DNA of 64,000 nt, from assembly GCF_947387515.1 (NCBI RefSeq), contig NZ_CANDOB010000002.1:620001-684000 (forward strand). The letters are read 5' to 3'. This document shows positions 25,687 through 33,568 of this stretch, piece after piece (position 1 is the first letter of the stretch; each line of letters starts with the position of its first letter). Made by a program: the position numbers and the translations under genes. Source of the DNA: Alkalihalobacillus sp. CinArs1. Lineage in GTDB: Bacteria > Bacillota > Bacilli > Bacillales > Guptibacillaceae. The notes below the pieces were generated by a model. It worked only from the letters and a program-made list of their open reading frames with translations, made no database searches and was not told the DNA's origin.

Positions 25687-26156
25687 AGGAATTTGGCATT
25701 CCAACATTAGCGTGCGGTGAGATTCTTAATAAAAAAATTCCTTCTGAGCTCTCGAGAAAAAATCCACCGATCACGCTCGCAAAAGTTGTGGTGAATCCTC
25801 GCACCGTTTCGTCTCCTTGCGTGCTATTGAATTATTCGTTGAATATAAGGTTCGTTACTGAGGGTATTGAGCCTATTATTAGCCTCCGTTTCCAGTTGGT
25901 AAGAACACCGAAAGCCACAAAGAAGACGACCGTACTCGAAGAATGGCAGTTCGAAGGTGCTGAAATTATTCCGACTGATGTTCCGAGTACGAAGACGATC
26001 GAACCGATTGTCTTTAACAACTGCGATTGCAATCATTTTTCTAGTCCAGTTATGTATCGCATGCAGCTCGTTGAAATCGTGACGAATAACGTGCGTTTTG
26101 TGATCGATGATGAGGAGTTTTCAGCCATTGTGATGAGTGGAATGGATCAACGCTAG
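25683..26156 (+). CDS. DUF4489-like protein, copy 3
   Basis: About 157 residues and the closest relative of copy 1: LACGEILNKKIPSELSRKNP matches its TCGKTFAPDLPEQLDRSEP, VVNPRTVSSPCVLLNYS matches VDSKSIQTPCVLTKYS, and NNCDC is kept. The overlap with copy 2 and the shared fold indicate tandem duplication followed by divergence, perhaps to form a hetero-oligomer. Function unknown. Confidence 0.75.
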   Translation: MKEFGIPTLACGEILNKKIPSELSRKNPPITLAKVVVNPRTVSSPCVLLNYSLNIRFVTEGIEPIISLRFQLVRTPKATKKTTVLEEWQFEGAEIIPTDVPSTKTIEPIVFNNCDCNHFSSPVMYRMQLVEIVTNNVRFVIDDEEFSAIVMSGMDQR

Positions 26157-26170
26157 CGTAAAGGATATGG

Positions 26171-26220
26171 ATATCCGCGAATATCAAATTATATCCGCTA
26201 AAACGAGTTTTTATCCGCGA
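26171..26220 (+). repeat. Three-unit 20-base tandem repeat
   Basis: TATCCGC occurs three times with exact 20-base spacing at about 26172, 26192 and 26212, with imperfect intervening sequence. It lies just after the DUF4489 operon and before its terminator. Similar short arrays occur between genes in related bacilli, in my recollection; the role is unknown. Confidence 0.6.
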
Positions 26221-26249
26221 AACGAAATTCCCTACTATATTCAATACGA

Positions 26250-26280
26250 ATGAAGGCACCTATTTAGGTGCCTTCACTTT
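26250..26280 (+). terminator. Terminator after the DUF4489 operon
   Basis: GAAGGCACCT (26252-26261) pairs with AGGTGCCTTC (26266-26275), followed by ACTTTA. Confidence 0.75.
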
Positions 26281-26288
26281 ATGAAATC

Positions 26289-26375
26289 TTACCATTTACA
26301 GTAAGCAGTACCAACGATGATCAACAAAATGAACAATACCACGATCAACGCGAAGTTTTTGTTGTATCCTGACAT
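26289..26375 (-). CDS. YjcZ-family sporulation protein, 28 residues
   Basis: A very short gene. The product begins MSGYNKNFALIVVLF and ends in a hydrophobic helix and TAYCKW. The FALIVVLFILLIIVG core is shared almost exactly with the 62-residue gene at 26975 and is the YjcZ-family signature. GGGAGGG lies six bases before the ATG at 26375. YjcZ-type proteins are tiny membrane proteins expressed in sporulation in Bacillus. Confidence 0.87.
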   Translation of the reverse strand: MSGYNKNFALIVVLFILLIIVGTAYCKW

Positions 26376-26477
26376 GAATATCCCTCCCAAATCCTAAATA
26401 AGAGGAAATTCCCTCTCTTACTACTAGATTATGTAGAAGTTTGAAAGATGTGAAGACAAGCTAAAACTAGTTTTATA

Positions 26478-26516
26478 AAAAAAAGAAACCTCTCGGATCC
26501 TGATCCGGGAGGTGAG
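26478..26516 (-). terminator. Terminator of the small LSm-like gene
   Basis: On the minus strand ACCTCCCGGATC and GATCCGAGAGGT form a stem followed by TTTCTTTTTTTT. Confidence 0.85.
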
Positions 26517-26563
26517 GGGTGCGACGAATAGGTCTATCTAATCTACTAAAGGCTACTTCTAGA

Positions 26564-26803
26564 TTACCAGAAGAAAGGTCCGTAGCTAAAAGCAGCGATC
26601 GAAGCGAATGCTACTGCGATAAGAGCAGCACCGAAGAAAAAGTAGCTTCCATACCCTGGACCACTGTCTCCGCCGTCTAATGGACGAAGGTAGACGTGGT
26701 TGTTGTCGCAGTGATCAACATATCCGCGATGTACTTTTCCATCATGACAGCGAATTTCTACGCATCTGCCAACGTTACTACCGAAATGATCTTGATAAGA
26801 CAT
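26564..26803 (-). CDS. Small protein with LSm-like start and C-terminal membrane helix
   Basis: 79 residues. The first 45 (SNVGRCVEIRCHDGKVHRGY followed by VYLRPLD) resemble the small beta-barrel pattern of LSm/YlzJ-like proteins, with several His and two Cys. The rest is glycine-rich and then a membrane helix (FFFGAALIAVAFASIAAF). ATG 26803 with AGAGGTGA upstream is clearly better than the longer frame from 26890. Its place between two YjcZ-type genes suggests a spore-associated role, which is inference. Confidence 0.75.
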   Translation of the reverse strand: MSYQDHFGSNVGRCVEIRCHDGKVHRGYVDHCDNNHVYLRPLDGGDSGPGYGSYFFFGAALIAVAFASIAAFSYGPFFW

Positions 26804-26974
26804 AATTTCACCTCTTCTATAATTCGTAGTATTCGGTACTAGTTTATGTAACCAAGCCATCATTCGCATGGACGGGTAGCCGGTATTCAATTAAAAATAT
26901 AAATTTGCTGAGTGCCCGAACAAACCATTCACCCATTTCATACGCTGTAAAGAAATGAAAAGGGGGGAATCAGA

Positions 26975-27163
26975 ATGAGTGAAAAGTGTGATGTTCAAGG
27001 AGCTTACAGAGGTGGAGCTGGAAAAGGCTTTGCTTTGATCGTTGTATTGTTTATCCTTCTAATCATCGTAGGTGCAGCTGCACTTGGCGGTGCTTATGGA
27101 TGTAACAATGTAGCGCCTGCATATGGAAAAGGCTGCGGATACGGTGGCGGATACGGCTACTAA
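26975..27163 (+). CDS. YjcZ-family sporulation protein
   Basis: 62 residues. A glycine-rich N-terminus (CDVQGAYRGGAGKG) is followed by the hallmark helix FALIVVLFILLIIVGAAAL and a Gly-Tyr-rich tail (GYGGGYGY). AAAAGGGGGG lies upstream. This family consists of tiny membrane proteins made during sporulation, with unknown molecular function. It shares its helix with the minus-strand gene at 26289. Confidence 0.88.
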   Translation: MSEKCDVQGAYRGGAGKGFALIVVLFILLIIVGAAALGGAYGCNNVAPAYGKGCGYGGGYGY

Positions 27164-27202
27164 TCGCCGGAAGAATCGGACCAAACATACAAAAAGGTCC
27201 GT

Positions 27203-27240
27203 ACAAAAAGAGGGTGCCAGTGGCGCCCTCTTTTTATATA
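27203..27240 (+). terminator. Terminator after the YjcZ gene
   Basis: AGAGGGTGCC and GGCGCCCTCT form a strong stem, followed by TTTTTATAT. Confidence 0.88.
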
Positions 27241-27326
27241 AAAAAACCTTGAATTCAAATATCTTTAGTTTGAGTTTTTCGGAATAGGGAATTTATCAAA
27301 GTATTCGGTACCTAGGAGGAGTAAAA

Positions 27327-27605
27327 ATGATTTCAGATCTTGATCTGATCACGCGCATCATGAATAAGGAGAAGGACGCACTAACACTCCTCTATGATCA
27401 ATATGATACCCATCTCTATCGAATCGCCGTAAACATGGGATTCGATGAAGCGGTAATCGAGGCAACGATAACAGATTTTTATCGAACGATATGGAGATCG
27501 CCTGATATCCTTTTGAGTAAGAAAACACTTTCTTACACCATGACCCATCTTTACATAGAGATTTGTTTAAAAAGAGATAAAAACAAAAAAGCAATTACTG
27601 TTTAA
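27327..27605 (+). CDS. Sigma-70 region 2-like fragment protein
   Basis: 92 residues resembling sigma-70 region 2 of ECF type: LITRIMNKEKDALTLLYDQY, YRIAVNMG, then a helix ending WRSPDILL. There is no region 4 (-35 recognition) and the gene ends with a proper stop. It could be a truncated sigma factor, a two-part sigma, or a sigma-like regulator. TAGGAGGAG lies six bases before the ATG, a very strong ribosome site, so it is likely translated. It lies just behind spore-type genes. Confidence 0.68.
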   Translation: MISDLDLITRIMNKEKDALTLLYDQYDTHLYRIAVNMGFDEAVIEATITDFYRTIWRSPDILLSKKTLSYTMTHLYIEICLKRDKNKKAITV

Positions 27606-27614
27606 AGGCATAAA

Positions 27615-28082
27615 CTATAACTTTAATCCACTCCTGCTCTTAAACCTTCTCAGCAAGATATGCGATTCCACTCTTGTAATTCCCTCAAGTGCATATAATT
27701 CATTGTTTACAAACGACTCCAATTCAATGAAATCCTGTACAAGTACGTGCATATGAAGGGTGCTTGGTCCAGTCATCTGGTAACAGCTCGCAACATATGG
27801 ATTGTTTGCCAGGTTTTCTGCCACCTCAACGAGCGCCCTCGGTTCACAATCCACCTCGAAAAAGGCTGACACCCCTTTACCTACTTTTTCACTGTTTACC
27901 ACACATGAAAATTTCTCGATCACCCCACATTCCATAAGCTGATTCACACGAGACCTCACCGAGACCCGGGAGAGGTCTAATTCTTTTCCGATGTCCGCGT
28001 AAGACATACGGCCATCCGCTACGAGCAGTTCGATGATTCGCTTATCGATGTCATCGATCTTGAGCTTACCGTCCTCTTTCAT
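27615..28082 (-). CDS. Lrp/AsnC-family transcriptional regulator (YwrC-like)
   Basis: About 155 residues: an N-terminal helix-turn-helix (DIDKRIIELLVADGRMSYAD then LDLSRVSVRSRVNQLME) and a C-terminal ligand-binding RAM domain. ATG 28082 is preferred over 28118; the AGGATG site upstream is modest. It is divergent from a gamma-glutamyltransferase gene followed by a chromate transporter pair. B. subtilis has the same set as ywrA, ywrB, ywrC and ywrD, where YwrC represses the chromate genes. So it is probably a repressor of the neighbours. Confidence 0.88.
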   Translation of the reverse strand: MKEDGKLKIDDIDKRIIELLVADGRMSYADIGKELDLSRVSVRSRVNQLMECGVIEKFSCVVNSEKVGKGVSAFFEVDCEPRALVEVAENLANNPYVASCYQMTGPSTLHMHVLVQDFIELESFVNNELYALEGITRVESHILLRRFKSRSGLKL

Positions 28083-28287
28083 CGTTTCACATCCTAACTC
28101 GATTTTTGTAACGACCATTTTATAAAAAAGGATTCAATTTTCAAAACATTTCATCTATAATTGGGAGTATCCGTTTGTTAATTAAAATAACATATTTGAT
28201 TAACAAAAAGTATAGATATATGAACAACTATAATCAAATTGAAAATAAGTGAATGAGCAAACAGAGAATGAAAGGAGCTTATTAACG

Positions 28288-29898
28288 ATGACTACCGACT
28301 ATCTTCACCATCCTTATACATCTCAACGAATGACGACCGTCGCCAACAAAGGCATGGTCGCAACGTCTCAGCCACTTGCAGCTCAAGCGGGTCTGGATAT
28401 TTTGAAAAAAGGGGGCAATGCGATCGATGCTGCGATTGCAACGGCTGCAACGCTTACTGTTGTTGAACCGACATCGAACGGAATCGGTGGTGACGCTTTT
28501 GCGCTTGTTTGGACGAAAGGAAAACTTTACGGTCTGAACGGGAGCGGTCCTGCGCCAGCATCGATTTCAATCGATTCCTTAAAAAGTAGAGGCTATGATG
28601 AAATTCCAAAGTATGGATGGATGCCTGTCACCGTTCCGGGAGCTCCGGGAACATGGGCTGAGCTATCTCGCGAGTTCGGAAAGCTCTCTCTTAAAGAGAC
28701 GCTCGAACCTGCAGTACGCTATGCAGAAGAAGGATATCCGTTATCACCGGTATTAGCGAAGTTCTGGAAGAACGCGTTCGAACAGTTTCGAGAAACGCTG
28801 ACAGATAAAGAGTTCGAGCATTGGTTCGAAACGTTTGCACCGAATGGTAGAGCACCTGAAGTAGGTGATGTGTGGAGGTCTCAAGGTCACGCAGACACTT
28901 TAAGAAAAATTGGCGAAACGAACGCGGAATCGTTTTATAAAGGTGAACTTGCTGATAAGATCGCATCTTTTTCAAAAAAATATGATGGATACCTCACGAA
29001 GGATGATCTCGCTTCATATAAACCAGAGTGGATTGACCCGATTTCTGTTAACTATAAGGGCTATGATGTGTGGGAGATCCCTCCAAACGGCCAAGGGTTG
29101 ATCGCACTATCTGCACTTAATATCTTGAACGGATTCGAGTTCAATCATAAAGACTCGGTGGAAACATACCATAAGCAGATCGAAGCGCTGAAGCTTGGAT
29201 TTGCAGATGGACAGAAATATATCACAGAACAACGTGAAATGTCGGTTTCAGTTCAAGGGTTGTTATCAAAGAAGTATGGTGATGAACGTAGGAAGCTCAT
29301 CAATGACGAAGCGCTGATGCCAGCACCAGGAGAGCCGCCAAAAGGAGGAACGGTTTATTTATCGACGGCTGATTCAGAAGGCAATATGGTGTCCTTCATT
29401 CAAAGTAACTATATGGGCTTCGGTTCAGGGTTGGTCGTACCAGGTACAGGAATTGCTCTGCAAAATCGTGGGCATAATTTTTCTATGGATCAAGAGCACG
29501 ACAACGCGCTTAAAGGCGGTAAGCGTACGTACCACACGATTATCCCAGGATTTCTTACGAAGGATGGGAATGCCGTCGGACCGTTTGGTGTCATGGGTGG
29601 CTTTATGCAGCCGCAAGGTCATGTACAGGTCGTTTCAAATCTACTCGACTTTCATTTAAATCCACAGGCTGCACTCGATGCCCCGAGGTGGCAATGGACA
29701 GAAGGGAAGAAGGTATGGGTTGAATCTACATTCCCACCATACCTTGCGGAATCACTAAGAAGAAAAGGGCACGAGATCGACGTTCAGCTCGAAAAAGGTG
29801 CGTTTGGAAGAGGGCAAATTATTTGGCGCGACCACCAAACTGGTACACTGTACGGTGGAACCGAATCTCGAACAGATGGTTCAATCGCAGCTTACTAA
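28288..29898 (+). CDS. Gamma-glutamyltransferase-family protein (YwrD-like)
   Basis: About 536 residues of the Ntn-hydrolase fold. Family motifs are MVATSQPLAAQAGLDILKKG, GGNAIDAAIA, EPTSNGIGGDAFA and AVGPFGVMGGFMQPQGHVQV. The autoprocessing threonine is Thr355 in KGGTVYLSTADSEGN. No secretion signal is seen, so unlike secreted Ggt it is probably cytoplasmic, as for YwrD. ATG 28288 with AAAGGAGC is preferred over 28249. It likely hydrolyses or transfers gamma-glutamyl or acylated compounds. It sits in front of the chromate transporter pair. Confidence 0.92.
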   Translation: MTTDYLHHPYTSQRMTTVANKGMVATSQPLAAQAGLDILKKGGNAIDAAIATAATLTVVEPTSNGIGGDAFALVWTKGKLYGLNGSGPAPASISIDSLKSRGYDEIPKYGWMPVTVPGAPGTWAELSREFGKLSLKETLEPAVRYAEEGYPLSPVLAKFWKNAFEQFRETLTDKEFEHWFETFAPNGRAPEVGDVWRSQGHADTLRKIGETNAESFYKGELADKIASFSKKYDGYLTKDDLASYKPEWIDPISVNYKGYDVWEIPPNGQGLIALSALNILNGFEFNHKDSVETYHKQIEALKLGFADGQKYITEQREMSVSVQGLLSKKYGDERRKLINDEALMPAPGEPPKGGTVYLSTADSEGNMVSFIQSNYMGFGSGLVVPGTGIALQNRGHNFSMDQEHDNALKGGKRTYHTIIPGFLTKDGNAVGPFGVMGGFMQPQGHVQVVSNLLDFHLNPQAALDAPRWQWTEGKKVWVESTFPPYLAESLRRKGHEIDVQLEKGAFGRGQIIWRDHQTGTLYGGTESRTDGSIAAY

Positions 29899-29924
29899 CG
29901 CGAGAAGTAGAAAGGTGGTACTTC

Positions 29925-30485
29925 ATGAAACAGTGGCAGCTATTCCTAGCCTTTTTTAGAGTGGGGATGCTTGGATATGGAGGCGGGCCATCTTCTATTC
30001 CTCTTGTGCATAAAGAAGTGGTCGAAAAGTATAAATGGCTTAGTGATGATGAGTTTGCGGATATTCTAGCTCTAGGTAATTCGCTACCTGGGCCGATCGC
30101 AACGAAGATGGCCGGCTACATCGGTCACCGCGTTGCCGGAATCACCGGAATGATGAATGCCGTTCTGGCAACGATCGTACCAACGATCACGATCATGATC
30201 GTCCTCTTAACCTTTTTGTCCAGTTTCCGTGACAAAGCCTGGGTTGAGGGAATGACGCAGGCGGTTGTTCCTGTTGTCGGTGTGATGCTTGCCGTATTAA
30301 CGTATGACTTCTTTCGTAAAGCACAGGGGAAATTGGGGTGGGTCCTTACGTTAGTGATGACGTTCGTTTCGTTTGTAGTAATTGAAATCGCAGGCGTTCA
30401 CCCTGGACTCGTCATCGGAGTGTTGTTGCTTTATGCGCTTCTTAAGCCTTCAAAGAAGGATGAAGAAGGAGGGGATGAGTCATGA
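29925..30485 (+). CDS. chrA: Chromate transporter, N-terminal-type half (ChrA short chain)
   Basis: 186 residues and about five or six membrane helices. ChrA signatures are GYGGGPSSIPLVHKEVVEKY and LGNSLPGPIATKMAGYIG. Short-chain ChrA proteins work as pairs that insert in opposite orientation; the partner gene overlaps by four bases. ATG 29925 has AAAGGTGG upstream; the longer frame from 29823 lies inside the preceding gene. B. subtilis YwrA/YwrB act as such a pair in chromate resistance. Confidence 0.92.
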   Translation: MKQWQLFLAFFRVGMLGYGGGPSSIPLVHKEVVEKYKWLSDDEFADILALGNSLPGPIATKMAGYIGHRVAGITGMMNAVLATIVPTITIMIVLLTFLSSFRDKAWVEGMTQAVVPVVGVMLAVLTYDFFRKAQGKLGWVLTLVMTFVSFVVIEIAGVHPGLVIGVLLLYALLKPSKKDEEGGDES

Positions 30486-31012
30486 TTTATTGGGAAATCT
30501 TCGTCGCCTTTTTCATACCAGGGATTCTTGGCTATGGTGGAGGCCCTGCTTCGATCCCTCTCGTCGAAAATGAAGTAGTCGGACGCTTCGGTTGGATGAG
30601 TGTGAACGAGTTCAGTGAGATGCTCGCGATGGCGAACGCGTTACCCGGGCCAATCGCGACAAAGATGGCAGGTTATATCGGTTTTCAACAGGGAGGCGTT
30701 CTCGGTGCGTTCGTAGGCGTATTCGCGACGGTTGCTCCGTCGCTCATCTTAATGGTCGTCTTATTGAGCATCCTCTATAAATTTAAGGATTCACCGAAGG
30801 TCAAGCTGATGACAGCGCTCATCAGACCTACGATTGCCATCCTACTCGGCGTTATGGCGTTTCAATTCTTTGCAAGCTCTTACGAAGGAGCGGGCTTCTT
30901 GCAAACGATCTTTCTCATCGCCGCCAGCTTCATACTGATGGAACGGATGAAGGTACACCCTGCCTTCGTAATCGTGGGCTCCCTTGTATATGGCGCCGTG
31001 TTCTTAGGGTGA
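30482..31012 (+). CDS. chrA: Chromate transporter, partner half (ChrA short chain)
   Basis: 176 residues, homologous to the preceding gene: GYGGGPASIPLVENEVVGRF and MANALPGPIATKMAGYIG. Start ATG 30482 overlaps the partner (ATGA). The last codon GGG and the stop TGA lie inside the family B repeat (GGTGACAGG), so the native 3' end appears to have been replaced or capped by that repeat. The function is as for its partner. Confidence 0.9.
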   Translation: MIYWEIFVAFFIPGILGYGGGPASIPLVENEVVGRFGWMSVNEFSEMLAMANALPGPIATKMAGYIGFQQGGVLGAFVGVFATVAPSLILMVVLLSILYKFKDSPKVKLMTALIRPTIAILLGVMAFQFFASSYEGAGFLQTIFLIAASFILMERMKVHPAFVIVGSLVYGAVFLG

Positions 31013-31045
31013 CAGGTACCACCCGGTTTTAGTCAAAGAATGTCG
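31007..31045 (+). repeat. Family B repeat, copy 1
   Basis: Core GGTGACAGGTACCACCC followed by GGTTTTAGTC and TGTCG. The TGA in GGTGA is the stop codon of the second chromate transporter gene. Confidence 0.85.
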
Positions 31046-31048
31046 GAT

Positions 31049-31085
31049 TGAAGGAGGTTCTCATCTTGAGAGCCTCCATATTTGT
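31049..31085 (+). terminator. Terminator after the chromate transporter genes
   Basis: GGAGGTTCTCA (31052-31062) pairs with TGAGAGCCTCC, followed by an AT-rich tail ATATTTG. Moderate quality. Confidence 0.6.
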
Positions 31086-31219
31086 TTCTATCGTCTCTTT
31101 TTCAATACTACTCAATTTCTAGTTGAGTTATGTAACGTCTATCACTCAAGCAGAAGTTGATAGGCAGACCTCTATGAAAACGATACGATGAATCTATACT
31201 AATCAAAGAGGTGATTCAT

Positions 31220-32146
31220 ATGTTCGACATGAAGAAGGTAGGAAAGCAAATTGCGTTTTTAAGGAAAGAAAGCAACATAACTCAGATGGCACTAGCAGAC
31301 AGGTTAGGAGTAAGTTACCAAGCGATCAGTAACTGGGAGCGAGGGCTAACGATGCCTGATATCTCAAAACTTCCTGAGCTGGCTAGTGAGTTTGGTGTTA
31401 CAATCGATCACATTTTGCAAGGGGATATTGGAACGGAACTAGTTAAGACTATTGCTGAAAGTGACACCCTCATCATACACTCGGTGGAAAAAGAAGAGTT
31501 GTTGAATGCAGCACCTCTTCTTACGACAGATCAAGCAGAGAGTGTGTATCAGCAGCTAAACAGTGAATTTTCAATAGATGATATCTCTCATATCGCCCCT
31601 TATATTAGCCAGGCGTCTATCGATACGCTCGTAAAGAAGCATATGGAATCTAGTGGTCTTGAAGGGTTGTCTTCTGTTGCGCCTTATTTAAGTGATGAAA
31701 CGATTGATTACATTGCCGTAAAGGGTTTTGAACAGGATGGTCTTCATTCGATCACTTCAATCGTCCCATTTGTAAGCCTGGAGATTCTTGAGGAATTAGC
31801 AGGGAAAGAACTTGAGCATAAAGGGATAAAGACATTATCATCGGTCGCCGCATTTTTAAACAAAGAGTTTATCGACGAGTGTGCTAGAAGGGAATACGAA
31901 TTACGCGGCGTACAACACTTACCGGCACTCGCACCATTTATGAGTGAAGCAGCTTTGAGTGAGCTTGCGAAGAGGAGTGTTGAAATAAATGGAGTGGACT
32001 CCATCACAGCAATCGCCCCATTCTTGAAGAAAGAGCTGTTAAATCGTATTGCGTTAGAAGCTATAGCGAATGGAGGCTTAAAAGAAGTGAATGCGATCAT
32101 GCCATTCATCGACCTAACTGCCATCGAGGAACGAATGAGGAAGTAG
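31220..32146 (+). CDS. XRE-type HTH protein with six 28-residue repeats
   Basis: About 308 residues. Residues 1-70 are a clear XRE/Cro helix-turn-helix (MALADRLGVSYQAISNWERG). From about 140 to the end there are six tandem units of 28 residues, each starting Gly-hydrophobic and reading like GLEGLSSVAPYLSDETIDY or GVQHLPALAPFMSEAALSEL. A Pro-aromatic pair recurs in each unit. The repeats probably form a helical solenoid that senses or binds a partner. ATG 31220 has GAGGTGAT upstream and is preferred to GTG 31211. No operon partner is clear. It ends at a family B repeat. Confidence 0.85.
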   Translation: MFDMKKVGKQIAFLRKESNITQMALADRLGVSYQAISNWERGLTMPDISKLPELASEFGVTIDHILQGDIGTELVKTIAESDTLIIHSVEKEELLNAAPLLTTDQAESVYQQLNSEFSIDDISHIAPYISQASIDTLVKKHMESSGLEGLSSVAPYLSDETIDYIAVKGFEQDGLHSITSIVPFVSLEILEELAGKELEHKGIKTLSSVAAFLNKEFIDECARREYELRGVQHLPALAPFMSEAALSELAKRSVEINGVDSITAIAPFLKKELLNRIALEAIANGGLKEVNAIMPFIDLTAIEERMRK

Positions 32147-32190
32147 TGGTGACAGGTACCACCCGGTTTAGCTCGATTGGTGTCGACTAG
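32147..32190 (+). repeat. Family B repeat, copy 2
   Basis: GGTGACAGGTACCACCC then GGTTTAGCTCGATTGGTGTCGA. It starts directly after the TAG stop of the HTH-repeat gene and precedes that gene's terminator. Confidence 0.85.
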
Positions 32191-32192
32191 TT

Positions 32193-32228
32193 TTATTGCC
32201 CTGTGCATTAGCACAGGGTAATTTTTTG
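32193..32228 (+). terminator. Terminator after the HTH-repeat gene
   Basis: TTGCCCTGTGC and GCACAGGGTAA form an 11-base-pair stem with loop ATTA, followed by TTTTTT. Confidence 0.88.
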
Positions 32229-32332
32229 AGTTTGGTAGATTGCTAATGGTTACTTCCTATTTTATTCATAAAAGAATCCTTGATTATGGTAAAATGTGGT
32301 TGAAAGATAAACTGAACTTATAGGTGATGAAG

Positions 32333-32740
32333 ATGGCGATCATACAAAAATCTGATGTAGGGAACACACCGTTCCAAAAGCTTCTAGGACATAATCCTGA
32401 TGTGATGAAGGCATGGTCAGCGTTAGGAGATGAACTTGAAAACGATGGTGTCCTTACTTCAACGTTAAAAGAACAAGTAAGAAGAACGTTGGCTCAACAG
32501 AATGGCTGCGAATATTGTAAAGCGAAAGGGAAACCAGATCCATCCCTTTTCGATGAGAAAACCTCTCTTGCGGCCGGCTTTGCTGAAGTATACTTAAAAC
32601 AAAACGGAGATGTGTCTTCCTCCATAATCAATGTATTAAAGGAGTCTTTTTCTGAGGAAGAGATAAGCGAGCTCTTCGCGTTTATCTGCTTCACCACTGC
32701 TCAACAGCACTTCGGAGCGTTAATGAAATTGCAGCCTTAA
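32333..32740 (+). CDS. Carboxymuconolactone decarboxylase/AhpD-like family protein
   Basis: About 135 residues. The AhpD-like CxxC motif is visible in QQNGCEYCKAKGK near residue 60, and a conserved His lies near the C-terminus (QQHFGALMK). These proteins often act as thiol-disulfide peroxidase partners. ATG 32333 is preferred, with TAGGTGATG upstream; GTG 32324 and ATG 32327 are alternatives. It is not next to an obvious peroxiredoxin. Redox function is inferred from the CxxC only. Confidence 0.82.
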   Translation: MAIIQKSDVGNTPFQKLLGHNPDVMKAWSALGDELENDGVLTSTLKEQVRRTLAQQNGCEYCKAKGKPDPSLFDEKTSLAAGFAEVYLKQNGDVSSSIINVLKESFSEEEISELFAFICFTTAQQHFGALMKLQP

Positions 32741-32824
32741 ACGAAGAGTGGACAAGGTTCGCGAACTGTGGTGTGAAAACAGTGTTGCGGTCTACAAAAC
32801 TATTAAAAATGAGGAAGAGACATT

Positions 32825-33073
32825 ATGAAAAAGTATTACCTTGCTGTGACCTATGATGTTTGTGAACACAATGATTTATTTATTGATATGAATGAGTATC
32901 CTATTGATTTGCCGACAGAAATGGAAGCTCAGGTAAAGGATTTCGCGAAGCAAGATGTTGCTCCATTGGTAAGAGTGTATGAGTCAGAGACGAGTGACTT
33001 TAAAAACATCACGTTACATAGAGAATTTACGTTCAAAGAGTATGAGTGTTGTTGTGAGTCAGATAGCATGTGA
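32825..33073 (+). CDS. Hypothetical small protein
   Basis: 82 residues with a beta-strand-rich start (KKYYLAVTYDVCEHNDLFID) and four Cys, three of them in ECCCES at the C-terminus. GAGGAAGAGA lies upstream. It stops eight bases before the next gene, so they may be co-transcribed. No family is recognised; the Cys cluster could bind metal or be redox active. Confidence 0.62.
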   Translation: MKKYYLAVTYDVCEHNDLFIDMNEYPIDLPTEMEAQVKDFAKQDVAPLVRVYESETSDFKNITLHREFTFKEYECCCESDSM

Positions 33074-33081
33074 GGTGAAAC

Positions 33082-33528
33082 ATGAGTGAAGATGTCTTAA
33101 AGAAAATCAGGCTTGTTCTTTTCTACATAGGATTTTTAATTATTGCGGTTTCAGTGTCTTATTTTATTGCATATCCGGTTGGGTTCGCACCTAATGGTTA
33201 CGAATTGATAGAATCAACAGAAGACAAAGCGACCCTACAAACTTATACAATAATGGGAATGAAAGATGAAGAGATCACCTACCGCCCGGAAGAAGAAAAT
33301 GAGTGGAAGATTACTTTCCTGAGTGAGCGAATCGATCAACTGCCACAAGACTATTTCTTTTTCTTCACATCGGTGACCGTGGCGATTTTTTGGGCAGGAA
33401 TCGACTTTATTAGAAGGCGTTCCCTTAAAAGGAGCTTGCTTCAGGCAGGGGCATTTATGCTATTTCCTACTTTAACGTTGGTTGGGAGCATCAATGACAT
33501 TAAGGACGTTATACAGCATTCACTCTAG
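33082..33528 (+). CDS. Membrane protein with three helices
   Basis: 148 residues with membrane segments near 10-32, 95-112 and 120-140, and an exposed loop of about 60 residues rich in Glu. GAGGTGAAAC lies upstream of ATG 33082. No family is recognised. It forms a small cluster with the genes before and after it. Confidence 0.65.
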   Translation: MSEDVLKKIRLVLFYIGFLIIAVSVSYFIAYPVGFAPNGYELIESTEDKATLQTYTIMGMKDEEITYRPEEENEWKITFLSERIDQLPQDYFFFFTSVTVAIFWAGIDFIRRRSLKRSLLQAGAFMLFPTLTLVGSINDIKDVIQHSL

Positions 33529-33568
33529 GGTTCGGGTATGTGATCGATGACAAGTTAGGAGGTATACG

